DNA from: Winkia neuii subsp. neuii DSM 8576
GTDB taxonomy: Bacteria > Actinomycetota > Actinomycetes > Actinomycetales > Actinomycetaceae
NCBI RefSeq assembly: GCF_000420405.1
Contig: NZ_ATUW01000001.1
Span: forward strand, 277,072-341,071
DNA: 64,000 nucleotides
Direction of reading: 5' to 3'
Shown: positions 34,600 through 43,728 of the stretch, in pieces
Layout of the letters: each line of letters starts with the position of its first letter
How positions within the stretch are numbered: the stretch's first letter is position 1
Translations under genes and position numbers: made by a program
The notes under the pieces: generated by a model
Told to the model about the DNA's origin: nothing
The model's input: only the letters and a program-made list of their open reading frames with translations
Databases searched by the model: none

Positions 34600-37500
34600 G
34601 CCGCAAAGTTGGCCTAGCAAAAATTAACGTCGCTCGCGCAACCGGGATTATGGCGGCAGGAACCGCCGTTTCCAGGGTGCTCGGGTTCGTCCGTGCTGCC
34701 CTCCTGATAGCAATTATTGGCGAGGTAGGCGCCAACGACGCCTTCCAGGCGGCCAACACGCTGCCTAACACGGTCTACAACCTGATCGCCTCTTCAGTGT
34801 TGTCTGCCGTGTTGGTGCCGCAAATCGTACGCGCCCTGTCTAAAGGTGGCGACGAGGCCGAAGACTATATAAACCGCCTGCTCACCTTTTTCACGCTTGG
34901 GCTCGCACTGATCACCGTTATTGCCGTAGCTGCAGCGCCTTTCCTGGTAAAGCTCTACGCTTACAAGTTCGCCCACGACTGGTACAAGATTGCAGTTGCT
35001 TTTGCGTTCTGGTGCCTGCCGCAAGTGTTTTTCTACGGCATGTACGCGCTGTGGGGGCAACTCCTAAATGCGATGGGTAAATTCGGCCCCTACATGTGGT
35101 CTCCAGTGGTCAACAATGTTGTGGGCATTGCCGGCATGGGTCTGTTTTTGTGGATTATGGGCGACAAGAATTGGGCTACCGATCCTTCCCTCTGGTCTGG
35201 TAAAGCTATTGCGCTGTTGGGCGGAATTACCACTCTCGGAATTGTCGCTCAGGCCCTAATTTTGCTGCCGCCACTGTACCGTTCCGGGTTCAGGCTCCGA
35301 CCTGTTTGGGGGTTCCGAGGGCACGGCCTTGGCCAGGTTTCCAAAACCGCTTTTTGGGCGTTTGCTGCTTTGATGGCCGGCCAGTGCTCGTATCTGGTTG
35401 TATCCAACGTTGCTGCTGCGGGCAACGGGGTTGCCGCAAAAACTGGCGAGTTCGTTGCGTCTACCACGGCCTACAACACGGCCTTCATGATCTACCAGAT
35501 CCCAATTGCGCTGGTGGTAGTGTCGCTAATTACCGCCCTCTTCACCAAGATGTCGCAAATGATCGCTACTGGCGACCTGGGTGGGGCAAGACGCACTTAC
35601 AACCAAACAATTATTGGCATTGGTTCCGTTACCGTATTTTGCGCCGCCGCCCTCGCGCTGGCTGCAGTGCCTGTGATGCAGGTGATTATGCCCCGCTTCG
35701 ATGCGGCGGCTATCAGCGGTTATGCGGGTGTCGTGGCCGTAATGGCGTTCAATATTCCCTTCCTTGCCATCTGGTCTACAGCTCAGTCGCTACTGCTGAG
35801 CCAGGAAGATACAAAGACCTCATTTTTTGTGCAGGCGCCCATGGCTCTTGTGGTAGCAGTCGTGGCGGGCACCTCGTATTTTGTGCTAAATCCGACCCAC
35901 TGGGTGCAGGGTGCTGCTGCGGGCGAGCTCAGCGGTTGGATATTTGCCGCCATCGTAGGCTGCATTGTGGTTGACCGACGCCTGCCGGGAGCTAACCCCG
36001 GCGCTGTTTTACGCGAATACGCCAAATACTTGGCGGCAATTGTTCCCGCACTGCTGGCAGGCTGGCTGATTTTACACTTCATGGGTGCCATGTCCGGGGG
36101 TGCAAATTCGTCTACCTCGACCCGCTTTTTGGGCGCGCTTGCTCGCGTTGCAATCGTAGGATTCGCAATGCTTGGGATCTACCTTGCCGGTCTTTTTCTA
36201 CTGCGCAGCGAAGGCATAAAAATTGTGGCAGGCCCATTGGCCTCCCGGCTGCATCTGGGACGGCAAGCCGAGCACGCAAATAGCGCAGAACATGAGAAAC
36301 TAGAAGGCATGACAGCAAATTCGGAGGACGCCGTGGCGCACGAAGATCACGAAGAACCAATTATTTCTGGGCCCGACGCTCACCTAGTTCTTCTACCCCA
36401 GGGCGCCAGCGAGGGCCCGGTGGATGCGGCTTCGGCGCCCGTGCCCGCCCAGGTTAGCTCCGAGGCTGATCCGGTGCCTGCTCCCGAGGCCTTGTCGGCG
36501 GTGTCCCCACAGCGTTGGGATTCGTTGAAGTCGGCCCTTCTTGGAAAGGTTAGGGCCACCGGTCAGGAAGTCCCCCCGCCACCGCCCGAGGCCGACTCAC
36601 CGCTTGGAGTGGACGCACAGACTCCGCCTCCGCCGCCGGAACCCGAGGCCAGCTCTGATTCTGAAGCTACCCCTAGCCAGGGTTCCACCGCGGCTAAGAA
36701 TGCTGCCGCACCAGCCGATTCAGACCAATCCGGTTCAGACCAGACTGATTCTGATACTGGAGCACCTTCCGAGGACGGGAATGCGGCACCGGCAGGTTCG
36801 TCTGCGACACGCGCTTCCGGGGCCAACGACACGCAGGCAAACCAAGAAGGTACTTCGGATGCCACTAGCGAAGTCCATGTAACTAAGAACGCGACTAACG
36901 TGCGCACTGTTGCTGGAGTTCCCCTGGTAGGTACGAAGAATGCAGTAATTCCCCCCGCCGACGGCGCTGAAAAGGAAATCGAGGCTAACACCGCCTCCTT
37001 TGAGGCCATTTTGATGGGACAGCAGCCGGCAACCGCTGATACCACTACTCGCCAGCTTCCGTCCTTTGGCCCCGGCTACACTCCGGCTGCTACTACTTCC
37101 GTGCCGCCGCGTACGGCTCCCAAAGTTCAGCGCGCCGATGCCCAAGACGACTCCCCCCTGATCAACCCGGTGCGGCGCACCATGATTGGCGCTACCGCCG
37201 GTGCTGGCATCGCCTTGGTGCTTGGTCTAATTTTGGTTTTGCCGCCGCTACTTTCTTCTCCCTCTGCAAATCAGGCCGCACCCAAAACCTCGGCCTCGCA
37301 ATCGCAAAAGGGTGGGGCAACCAAGAAACCTTCTGCACCCGTTGCCAAGAAGCCGCAAATTGCAGCCGTTGCTTCCCTGGATCCGGAGGGCGATCAGAAT
37401 GAACACCCCGAAGATCAGGACAAGATGATCGACGGCGATCCTGCCACAGTGTGGATGTCGCGGTACTACCAGAGCCCTCGTTTTGGTTTCAAGTCCGGCA

Positions 37501-37775
37501 TAGGCGTATCTGTGCTGCTCAAAGAGAAGGCGAAGGTTAGCGAGGTCACGGTGAATACGCCCGCTAATGGCGGCAAGATCGAGTTGCGCGCCACGGGCGC
37601 TGACAAACCGAAGGAAGGCGATCCTCTGGCTACTGGCGAGTTCAACCAGCCCACCACCACACTGAAATTGAAGAAGCCGGTCGAGGCCGATTCTTTGGTG
37701 TTGTGGATTCCGGAGCTCCCCCGCGACGGCGAGGGCCGCAACCGCGCAGTTATAGGCCAGATCACTGTTCGGTAG
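34596..37775 (+). CDS. murJ: Lipid II flippase MurJ fused to a linker and a discoidin-like domain
   Basis: 1059 residues. Residues about 12-530 are the MurJ/MviN fold with about 14 helices (ATGIMAAGTAVSRVLGFVRAALL, then DAFQAANTLPN). Residues about 560-855 are a low-complexity cytoplasmic linker rich in Pro, Ser, Ala and Asp, with poly-Pro runs. A further helix is at about 862-887, followed by an extracytoplasmic F5/8 (discoidin)-like domain (VASLDPEGDQNE ... MIDGDPATVWMSRYY ... ITVR). The mycobacterial homologue Rv3910 has a pseudokinase in place of this linker; none is visible here. Transports lipid II outwards for peptidoglycan synthesis. Confidence 0.92.
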   Translation: MSRKVGLAKINVARATGIMAAGTAVSRVLGFVRAALLIAIIGEVGANDAFQAANTLPNTVYNLIASSVLSAVLVPQIVRALSKGGDEAEDYINRLLTFFTLGLALITVIAVAAAPFLVKLYAYKFAHDWYKIAVAFAFWCLPQVFFYGMYALWGQLLNAMGKFGPYMWSPVVNNVVGIAGMGLFLWIMGDKNWATDPSLWSGKAIALLGGITTLGIVAQALILLPPLYRSGFRLRPVWGFRGHGLGQVSKTAFWAFAALMAGQCSYLVVSNVAAAGNGVAAKTGEFVASTTAYNTAFMIYQIPIALVVVSLITALFTKMSQMIATGDLGGARRTYNQTIIGIGSVTVFCAAALALAAVPVMQVIMPRFDAAAISGYAGVVAVMAFNIPFLAIWSTAQSLLLSQEDTKTSFFVQAPMALVVAVVAGTSYFVLNPTHWVQGAAAGELSGWIFAAIVGCIVVDRRLPGANPGAVLREYAKYLAAIVPALLAGWLILHFMGAMSGGANSSTSTRFLGALARVAIVGFAMLGIYLAGLFLLRSEGIKIVAGPLASRLHLGRQAEHANSAEHEKLEGMTANSEDAVAHEDHEEPIISGPDAHLVLLPQGASEGPVDAASAPVPAQVSSEADPVPAPEALSAVSPQRWDSLKSALLGKVRATGQEVPPPPPEADSPLGVDAQTPPPPPEPEASSDSEATPSQGSTAAKNAAAPADSDQSGSDQTDSDTGAPSEDGNAAPAGSSATRASGANDTQANQEGTSDATSEVHVTKNATNVRTVAGVPLVGTKNAVIPPADGAEKEIEANTASFEAILMGQQPATADTTTRQLPSFGPGYTPAATTSVPPRTAPKVQRADAQDDSPLINPVRRTMIGATAGAGIALVLGLILVLPPLLSSPSANQAAPKTSASQSQKGGATKKPSAPVAKKPQIAAVASLDPEGDQNEHPEDQDKMIDGDPATVWMSRYYQSPRFGFKSGIGVSVLLKEKAKVSEVTVNTPANGGKIELRATGADKPKEGDPLATGEFNQPTTTLKLKKPVEADSLVLWIPELPRDGEGRNRAVIGQITVR

Positions 37776-37831
37776 GAATATTTGCCCCCAGCCCATTTGT
37801 TACAAGGATGCACGCTAAATAAGGAGTACGC

Positions 37832-38761
37832 ATGGCAGATACCGTGCACGACGTAATAATTGTGGGCTCCGGCCCAGCCGGATACACTGCGGCGATTTAT
37901 ACCGCCCGAGCCGGCTTGCACCCGGTGCTCATAGCTGGGTCCGTCACGGCTGGTGGTGCCCTCATGCAAACCACGGATGTGGAAAATTATCCGGGTTTCA
38001 AAGACGGCATTTTGGGTCCGGATTTGATGGAGCAGATGCGGGCGCAGGCCGAACGCTTTGGGGCGGATATTCGTCTTGAGGACGCTGAGCAGTTGCAGCT
38101 GCAAGGTGACGTGAAGAAGGTAGTGACCGACGAGGGCGAGTATTTAGCTAAGACGGTTATTGTTTCCACCGGGTCCGAATATCGTAAGCTCGGGGTTCCC
38201 GGCGAGGAGGAGTTCTCTGGCCGGGGGGTGAGCTACTGTGCCACCTGCGACGGGTTCTTCTTTAAGGACAAACCTATTGTGGTTGTGGGCGGCGGCGATT
38301 CTGCAATGGAAGAGGCTACGTTCCTAGCTAAGTTTGGCTCCTCGGTCACGGTTGTGCACAGGCGCGACGAGTTGCGTGCCTCGCAGGCTATGCAGGATCG
38401 CGCCAAGGCAAACCCGAAGATTAACTTCGTTTGGAACAGCGTAGTAACCGCTATAAACGGCGAGGGCGGAGTCACCTCTTTGACTTTGCACAACAGAGTA
38501 TCTGGGGAAGATAGCCAGTTAGAGGCAGCAGGCGTGTTTGTGGCTATCGGCCAGATTCCACGTACCGAACTGGTGCAGGGTCAACTCGAGATTGGCCCTG
38601 AAGGCTACATCACCGTGGCCGCGCCTTCGCAGGCAACTAACGTTTCTGGCGTGTTCGCGTGCGGGGACGTGGCCGATCCGCGTTACCAGCAGGCGGTAAC
38701 CGCAGCCGGTTCTGGTTGTCGGGCTGCACTGGACGTTGAACATTACCTCGAGCAACTTTAG
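37832..38761 (+). CDS. trxB: Thioredoxin reductase
   Basis: 309 residues. FAD site GSGPAGYTAAIYTARAG, redox motif CATC (Cys136, Cys139), NADPH site GGGDSAMEEATFLAKF and HRRDELRAS, C-terminal FACGDVADPRYQQAV. Reduces thioredoxin with NADPH. AAGGAG precedes the ATG. trxA follows after 9 nt. Confidence 0.97.
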   Translation: MADTVHDVIIVGSGPAGYTAAIYTARAGLHPVLIAGSVTAGGALMQTTDVENYPGFKDGILGPDLMEQMRAQAERFGADIRLEDAEQLQLQGDVKKVVTDEGEYLAKTVIVSTGSEYRKLGVPGEEEFSGRGVSYCATCDGFFFKDKPIVVVGGGDSAMEEATFLAKFGSSVTVVHRRDELRASQAMQDRAKANPKINFVWNSVVTAINGEGGVTSLTLHNRVSGEDSQLEAAGVFVAIGQIPRTELVQGQLEIGPEGYITVAAPSQATNVSGVFACGDVADPRYQQAVTAAGSGCRAALDVEHYLEQL

Positions 38762-38770
38762 GAGTAAATT

Positions 38771-39091
38771 ATGGCAACTGTTGAGGTAACCGATCACGAT
38801 TTCATCGAGAAGGTCATCAAGTCTGATAAGCCGGTTTTGGTGGATTTTTGGGCTACCTGGTGTGGTCCGTGTAGGCAGATGGGACCAGTTATCGACGAGT
38901 TGGCTGCCGAACGCGACGATGTTGTAGTGGCTAAGCTCGATATTGACGCCAACCCTGCGACTGCCGCGAAGTATGGCGTTGTCTCTATCCCAACGTTCGC
39001 TATTTTCAAGGACGAGGATCTGGTGCGCACCCTGGTTGGTTCGCGTCCTAAGAAGGATCTTGTGGCGGCGTTAGACGAGGTAGCCAAGTAA
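38771..39091 (+). CDS. trxA: Thioredoxin
   Basis: 106 residues, thioredoxin fold with active site WCGPC (Cys31, Cys34), conserved DFWATW before it and the cis-Pro in VSIPTF. Receives electrons from the reductase encoded upstream. A strong terminator follows 15 nt after the stop. Confidence 0.97.
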   Translation: MATVEVTDHDFIEKVIKSDKPVLVDFWATWCGPCRQMGPVIDELAAERDDVVVAKLDIDANPATAAKYGVVSIPTFAIFKDEDLVRTLVGSRPKKDLVAALDEVAK

Positions 39092-39106
39092 GTTATTTTC
39101 TTTTTA

Positions 39107-39135
39107 GTGGGGGCAGTCTAGCTGCCCCCACTTTT
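39107..39135 (+). terminator. Intrinsic terminator after trxA
   Basis: GTGGGGGCAG / CTGCCCCCAC with a 5-nt loop and TTTT, between trxA and the convergent ABC gene. Confidence 0.9.
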
Positions 39136-39141
39136 GTGCGT

Positions 39142-40776
39142 TCACACCTTTTTCCGGCCATTTTCTATTTGTATGTAGCGCAGGTCCGGGTCTGCTATTT
39201 CGTTTACTCTGTGGGTTATCTCTAGTACTGTCTTTCCCTGCAATCGGCTTTTGAGGTTTGTTCTTATTTGCTTCAGGGTCTTGGAGTCTAGGTGCGAGGT
39301 GACCTCGTCGAGCACGTACATGTCTGCCTGGCGCAGGAGTGCTCGCGCTAGCAGGAGCCGGCTTGTCTGCCCACCCGAGAGCTGGGTGGGCGTAATTGTT
39401 GCCTCTAATCCTCCGAGTGCTTCAATATCTTTGTCGAGGGCAACTACTTTGAGGGCGGCGAGCAGGTCGGTTTCGGCGTAGGGCTCGCCAAGGCGCAGGT
39501 TATTGGCCACGGTGTCTGTGATTAGTTTTCCCTCCTGACTGACCACGCAAATGCGCTTGCGTGCAGCCTCGGCAGAAACGGTATTTAGGTAAACCCCGTC
39601 AACTATTATTCCGCCCTCGTCGGGATCCCAGGCACGTGCCAGCAGTGCGCCTAACGTTGATTTGCCTGACCCAGACGGCCCGGACAAAACGACGTATTGG
39701 CCGGGGTAGATGTGCAGATCTAACCTGTTTAGTCCACGCTCAGTTTTGGGGTATTTGAAGCTAACCGCATCGAAAATCACTTCTGGTGCACCCTCTGTGC
39801 TCCAGTTTTTTCCCTGAAGCTGCTGTGGTGCTTGCCGCATCATAGCGAACACACGTAGGGCTGCCTGTTTCGCAGCGGTGCGCCCTCCAGATCCCTCCCG
39901 GAGAGCGGTGGCAGAAGCAAGTGCCCCCACAGCGACGCCGAGGGCGGCAAGCATTCTAGGGAGGGGTTGTGCAGCTGGGAAAGCTGCCAGAGCTGCCACG
40001 GCGGCGAGCGTAAGGGCATCCCAGGCCCAACCGATCCCCGCTCGAACGCCCCGGTAGCGCTGTACGCGTTCGAGGTCTGCGCCTACCTTATTGCTAAGTG
40101 CTGCTTCCGCCGCTAGGGCCTGCCCCTGTCGATCCGTACTCAGCAGATCGGGTAGTGCCCTACGCCAAGCGGTTAGGTTTTGTGCCAGCACACTTCGGTG
40201 CTTCAGCTCAGCTTTTTTTGCCTTGGTGATTGGGCCTTCGCTGAGCGCTGGGAGGGCGAACGCGCCTAGCCATAGCCCCACAACCAATGTCAGCCCTGCC
40301 GTAAACTGCGTCAACTGCCACACAGTGATTCCTGCGAGCACCGGAACCGTTAGTGCCGCAACTCTCGGCACTATTGTGTGCGCGTAATAAGCTTCTACCC
40401 GATCTATATCCCGCACAGCGGCAGGTAATACAGCTCCTATATCCAGGCCACCCACTGATGCCGGCGCCCCCTGAGCTAGGCGGTCAAATAGAGCGACTCG
40501 AAGATCAGCAAGCATACTGAAGGCAACTAAGTGACCAAAGTAGTGTTCAGCGTAAGAACACCCTGCACTAGCAATCCCCGTCAATACTAAAGCTGCAAAC
40601 AATTCGAGACGGGGAGCTTTTCCGGCTACTGCACAACCTACTAGCACAAAGGCCAGAGCAAACATCGCCATCCGCGCTACCGCTCCGAGAATTCTTGCTA
40701 ACGCTGAAATTACCAACGCTCTACGTCCCTGCTTGAGGCGACCCAGCAGCTGTCTAGTTACGGATTTTCCTCTCAC
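39142..40776 (-). CDS. ABC transporter, fused permease-ATPase, CydC-like
   Basis: 544 residues: about six membrane helices (1-300), then a nucleotide-binding domain with Walker A GPSGSGKST, signature LSGGQTSRL, Walker B MYVLDEVTSHLD and ITHR switch. It overlaps the partner gene by ATGA, so the two make a heterodimer. CydDC exports cysteine and glutathione and is needed for cytochrome bd assembly; similarity of layout suggests this, but no cyd oxidase genes are here, so the substrate is open. Confidence 0.8.
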   Translation of the reverse strand: MRGKSVTRQLLGRLKQGRRALVISALARILGAVARMAMFALAFVLVGCAVAGKAPRLELFAALVLTGIASAGCSYAEHYFGHLVAFSMLADLRVALFDRLAQGAPASVGGLDIGAVLPAAVRDIDRVEAYYAHTIVPRVAALTVPVLAGITVWQLTQFTAGLTLVVGLWLGAFALPALSEGPITKAKKAELKHRSVLAQNLTAWRRALPDLLSTDRQGQALAAEAALSNKVGADLERVQRYRGVRAGIGWAWDALTLAAVAALAAFPAAQPLPRMLAALGVAVGALASATALREGSGGRTAAKQAALRVFAMMRQAPQQLQGKNWSTEGAPEVIFDAVSFKYPKTERGLNRLDLHIYPGQYVVLSGPSGSGKSTLGALLARAWDPDEGGIIVDGVYLNTVSAEAARKRICVVSQEGKLITDTVANNLRLGEPYAETDLLAALKVVALDKDIEALGGLEATITPTQLSGGQTSRLLLARALLRQADMYVLDEVTSHLDSKTLKQIRTNLKSRLQGKTVLEITHRVNEIADPDLRYIQIENGRKKV

Positions 40777-42329
40777 TTCAGCGTCACCACCCTTTGTGCT
40801 GAGGCGATGGCTTCGGGCCGATGGGCCACGTGGACAATAGTTCGCTCTCCCGTTAGCTGGTTTATAACCCTAAGTATCTTTCGCTGACTATCTTCATCTA
40901 CTGCTGCCGTGGGCTCGTCTAAAAGCAATATCTGTTTGCCGGTCAGTAGTGCCCGTGCTATTGCGATCCGGGCACGTTGGCCCCCAGATAAGTTTTTGCC
41001 GCCCTCGACAATTTTTATATCCAAGCCCCCACTAGCCCGCACCCACGACCCAATCTGGGCTTTTTCGAGCGCTTGCCACATTGTTTCCTCTTCTGCATTG
41101 CCTAGGCATTCCCGCAAGGTAGCTCCTAGAAGGTAGGGATTTTGCGGTACGTAAGCGATCGAGGAAAGCGCGGGAAAAGAGGTAGTTGAATCAACCTCGT
41201 CAATCGCTACCCGGCCCTTATCTGCTTTTACGAATCCGAGTAGAAGATTGACCAAAGTCGTCTTACCTGCTCCTGTCGGTCCAATTACCGCCACGTGCTC
41301 ACCTTTTTCTATGCGCAGGTTGAAATCTCGCAATACAGGCTCTTGCTGCTTATAGCCCACCGTTACGTCAACTAAGTCAATTGCTGCCCCACTGCTATTC
41401 GATACCTCTTCAATGGGGAATTGCTCGAGACGCTTAGAAAAACCGGCAAGCGCCTTCTCACTTCCTCGCCCTCCCATAACCGACACGAAATACAACCCAG
41501 CTCTGTCGACAGGCCGCAACGCAATTACTAGCGACAGGCATGCTGCCACCGCCCTCCCCGTGTACGGCGCCTCATAACTGAGCACCAACGCCGTGGCCGC
41601 AAAACTTACTGAAAAAGCGAGTAGGTGAATCACGAGCAGTACAGACTGATTCACGGCCAGTAATGCCATCGTTTTGTTTTTTTGGCGGGAAGCTGAGCCC
41701 CTAACGCGCTTTGAAAGGTATTTCTGCCCCCGAATATAAGAGACAGACGCGAGGGCGTTGAGCGCTTCTAGGTACGAAGCCGAGAGCCGCTGCTCGGCCT
41801 TTCTATTTTTCATCGCGGATTTGCGAATGCGCTTTAAAAAGAATTGAACGGCAAATAGAGCCACGGCGCTAGTGCCTGCTAGAACTAACGCTGAACGCCA
41901 CAAGCCCCACAGCAGCCACACTGCACTGACACAGAAAGGAGCATATAAAATCGCAAACAACTCAGGTACCACCCAGGTGCGCGAGGCTGATACTCGCTCC
42001 ACAATACCTGTAGCTATAGCGGTAAATCTGCCCGCCTGCGGAGCTTTTAGGGGACTTGCGGAAAACAGCTTATGCAAAAGGCTTCGACGCAGCTGCCCTT
42101 CCTGGCATCCCGCAGCCCTGCCGGTACCCACCTTCGCCGCGAAATCACAAGCAGCTGCGCCAGCCACTAACACTAGCGACAGCCAGATCTGCTTTAACCC
42201 CGTGTGCTCTCCGGCTAGTAATGATTGTAAAAATGGGCTAGCAGCCAGCGCCGCATCGGCCAGCAGTAGTGGAACCAACACGGCCGCAACTACATTGGCG
42301 GCCAGATTCGCAGTAAACGTCTTTTGCAC
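40773..42329 (-). CDS. ABC transporter, fused permease-ATPase, CydD-like
   Basis: 518 residues with N-terminal membrane domain (about 1-310; ASRTWVVPELFAILYAPFCVS is like the CydD helix 3-4 region) and nucleotide-binding domain: Walker A GPTGAGKTT, signature LSGGQRARIAIARAL, Walker B LLLDEPTAAVD, HVAHR. Partner of the 39142 gene. It is divergent from the aminotransferase gene; an inverted repeat lies in between. Confidence 0.8.
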   Translation of the reverse strand: MQKTFTANLAANVVAAVLVPLLLADAALAASPFLQSLLAGEHTGLKQIWLSLVLVAGAAACDFAAKVGTGRAAGCQEGQLRRSLLHKLFSASPLKAPQAGRFTAIATGIVERVSASRTWVVPELFAILYAPFCVSAVWLLWGLWRSALVLAGTSAVALFAVQFFLKRIRKSAMKNRKAEQRLSASYLEALNALASVSYIRGQKYLSKRVRGSASRQKNKTMALLAVNQSVLLVIHLLAFSVSFAATALVLSYEAPYTGRAVAACLSLVIALRPVDRAGLYFVSVMGGRGSEKALAGFSKRLEQFPIEEVSNSSGAAIDLVDVTVGYKQQEPVLRDFNLRIEKGEHVAVIGPTGAGKTTLVNLLLGFVKADKGRVAIDEVDSTTSFPALSSIAYVPQNPYLLGATLRECLGNAEEETMWQALEKAQIGSWVRASGGLDIKIVEGGKNLSGGQRARIAIARALLTGKQILLLDEPTAAVDEDSQRKILRVINQLTGERTIVHVAHRPEAIASAQRVVTLK

Positions 42330-42360
42330 ATTACAAGCCTAGCCGACCCATCTGAATTTA

Positions 42361-42376
42361 AACATTCGGTAATGTT
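42361..42376. promoter_or_regulatory. Inverted repeat between the ABC exporter and aminotransferase genes
   Basis: AACATTCGGTAATGTT has perfect 6-bp arms, 31 bp upstream of the ABC start. A TATATT -10-like element for the aminotransferase lies at 42417-42422. Candidate operator only. Confidence 0.3.
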
Positions 42377-42448
42377 AAACATGAGTTTCGCAAATTTTAT
42401 GGAAATAGTGGCACTATATATTGCATAGCTGCCAATAAGGAGGCACAT

Positions 42449-43726
42449 GTGACCACTAAGAAGACGCGGGATTCGCGTCCATCTAACCTTGACCAATGGG
42501 ACGACATCTATTCACAGAAGGCACGCAACCTCAGGCAAAGTGAAATTAGGGCGCTATTCTCGGTTGTTTCAAGGCCCGAAGTCGTTTCGTTGGCCGGTGG
42601 AATGCCTAATATTAAGGACCTCCCGTTAGACCGTTTAGCGGAGTCAGCAAAGCAACTTATTGTTCGCCACGGCGCCCAAGCCATGCAATATGGTAGTGGA
42701 CAGGGTTTCCCTGAGCTTCGCGAACAAATAAGCCAGCTTATGACATATGACGGTTATGCCCCGAACCCTGACAATATTGTTATCACTACCGGTTCTCAGC
42801 AGGCTCTAGATTACGTCACCCAAATTTTTATCGATCCGGGCGACATGATTGTTGCCGAGTCTCCTTCCTATGTGGGCGCGCTTGGGGTGTTTGAGGCTTA
42901 TCGAGCACAAGTGACTCATGTGCCCCTAGATGACAAGGGCGTGATTCCCCAGGCCCTAGACGAAACCCTTTCCGCTCTAGAAAAGGCCGGCACCCCCGCG
43001 AAGATGTTCTACACTGTACCGAACTATCACAATCCGGCCGGGGTAACTCTTACCGCTGAACGTCGCCCAAAGATCGTTGAAATTTGCCGTAGGCATCACG
43101 TGTTGATTTTAGAGGACAATCCCTACGGTCTTTTAGGGTTCCATTCCGATCCGCTTCCCTCCCTACAATCCTACGATCCGAATTCTGTCGTTTACCTGGG
43201 TTCATTTTCGAAAATGTTCGCCCCTGGCTTTCGGATTGGGTGGGCCGCCGCTCCCCCCGCTATTCGACAGAAGCTGGTTCTGGCCTCTGAATCCGCAGTG
43301 CTGTCGCCTTCTATGGTCGGGCAAATGGCTATTAGCGCATACTTGCGCGATTACGATTGGTATTCACAGGTCAAGATTTTCCGTGCGATGTATGAAGAGC
43401 GTGCCGGTGCCATGCTTTCTGCGCTCGAGGAATATCTACCCTACTGCGAATGGACAAAACCCGAAGGCGGCTTCTACACCTGGCTAACTGTTCCCGAGGG
43501 AATTGACACCAAAGAGATGTTGCCTCGCGCGGTTACCGAGTTGGTTGCCTACACGCCGGGCACAGCCTTTTTCGCCGATGGGAACGGGCGCAGGAATATC
43601 CGTCTTTCGTACTGCTATCCCGAACCTGACCAGATTCGCGAGGGCGTTCGCAGGCTTTCAGTGGTGATGGATCGTGAGTTAGAGCTGCTGAATATTTTTG
43701 GCGGCAATAAGGCTAAGGAGAACTAA
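42449..43726 (+). CDS. PLP-dependent class I/II aminotransferase
   Basis: 425 residues from GTG 42449 after AAGGAGG. Fold-type I motifs: VSLAGGMPNIKDLP, TTGSQQALD, PNYHNPAGVTL, EDNPYGLL, and SFSKMFAPGFRIGW with the PLP lysine. It resembles the LysN / 2-aminoadipate / MocR-catalytic-domain group and has no DNA-binding domain. It is 2 nt from ddl, so it may supply amino acids to cell-wall synthesis, but the substrate cannot be read from the sequence. Confidence 0.88.
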   Translation: MTTKKTRDSRPSNLDQWDDIYSQKARNLRQSEIRALFSVVSRPEVVSLAGGMPNIKDLPLDRLAESAKQLIVRHGAQAMQYGSGQGFPELREQISQLMTYDGYAPNPDNIVITTGSQQALDYVTQIFIDPGDMIVAESPSYVGALGVFEAYRAQVTHVPLDDKGVIPQALDETLSALEKAGTPAKMFYTVPNYHNPAGVTLTAERRPKIVEICRRHHVLILEDNPYGLLGFHSDPLPSLQSYDPNSVVYLGSFSKMFAPGFRIGWAAAPPAIRQKLVLASESAVLSPSMVGQMAISAYLRDYDWYSQVKIFRAMYEERAGAMLSALEEYLPYCEWTKPEGGFYTWLTVPEGIDTKEMLPRAVTELVAYTPGTAFFADGNGRRNIRLSYCYPEPDQIREGVRRLSVVMDRELELLNIFGGNKAKEN

Positions 43727-43728
43727 TC

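Noticed and set aside
39142-42329. Naming the ABC pair as certain CydDC
   Set aside because: The layout fits, but no cytochrome bd genes are present and other heterodimeric exporters look alike, so only CydDC-like is claimed.
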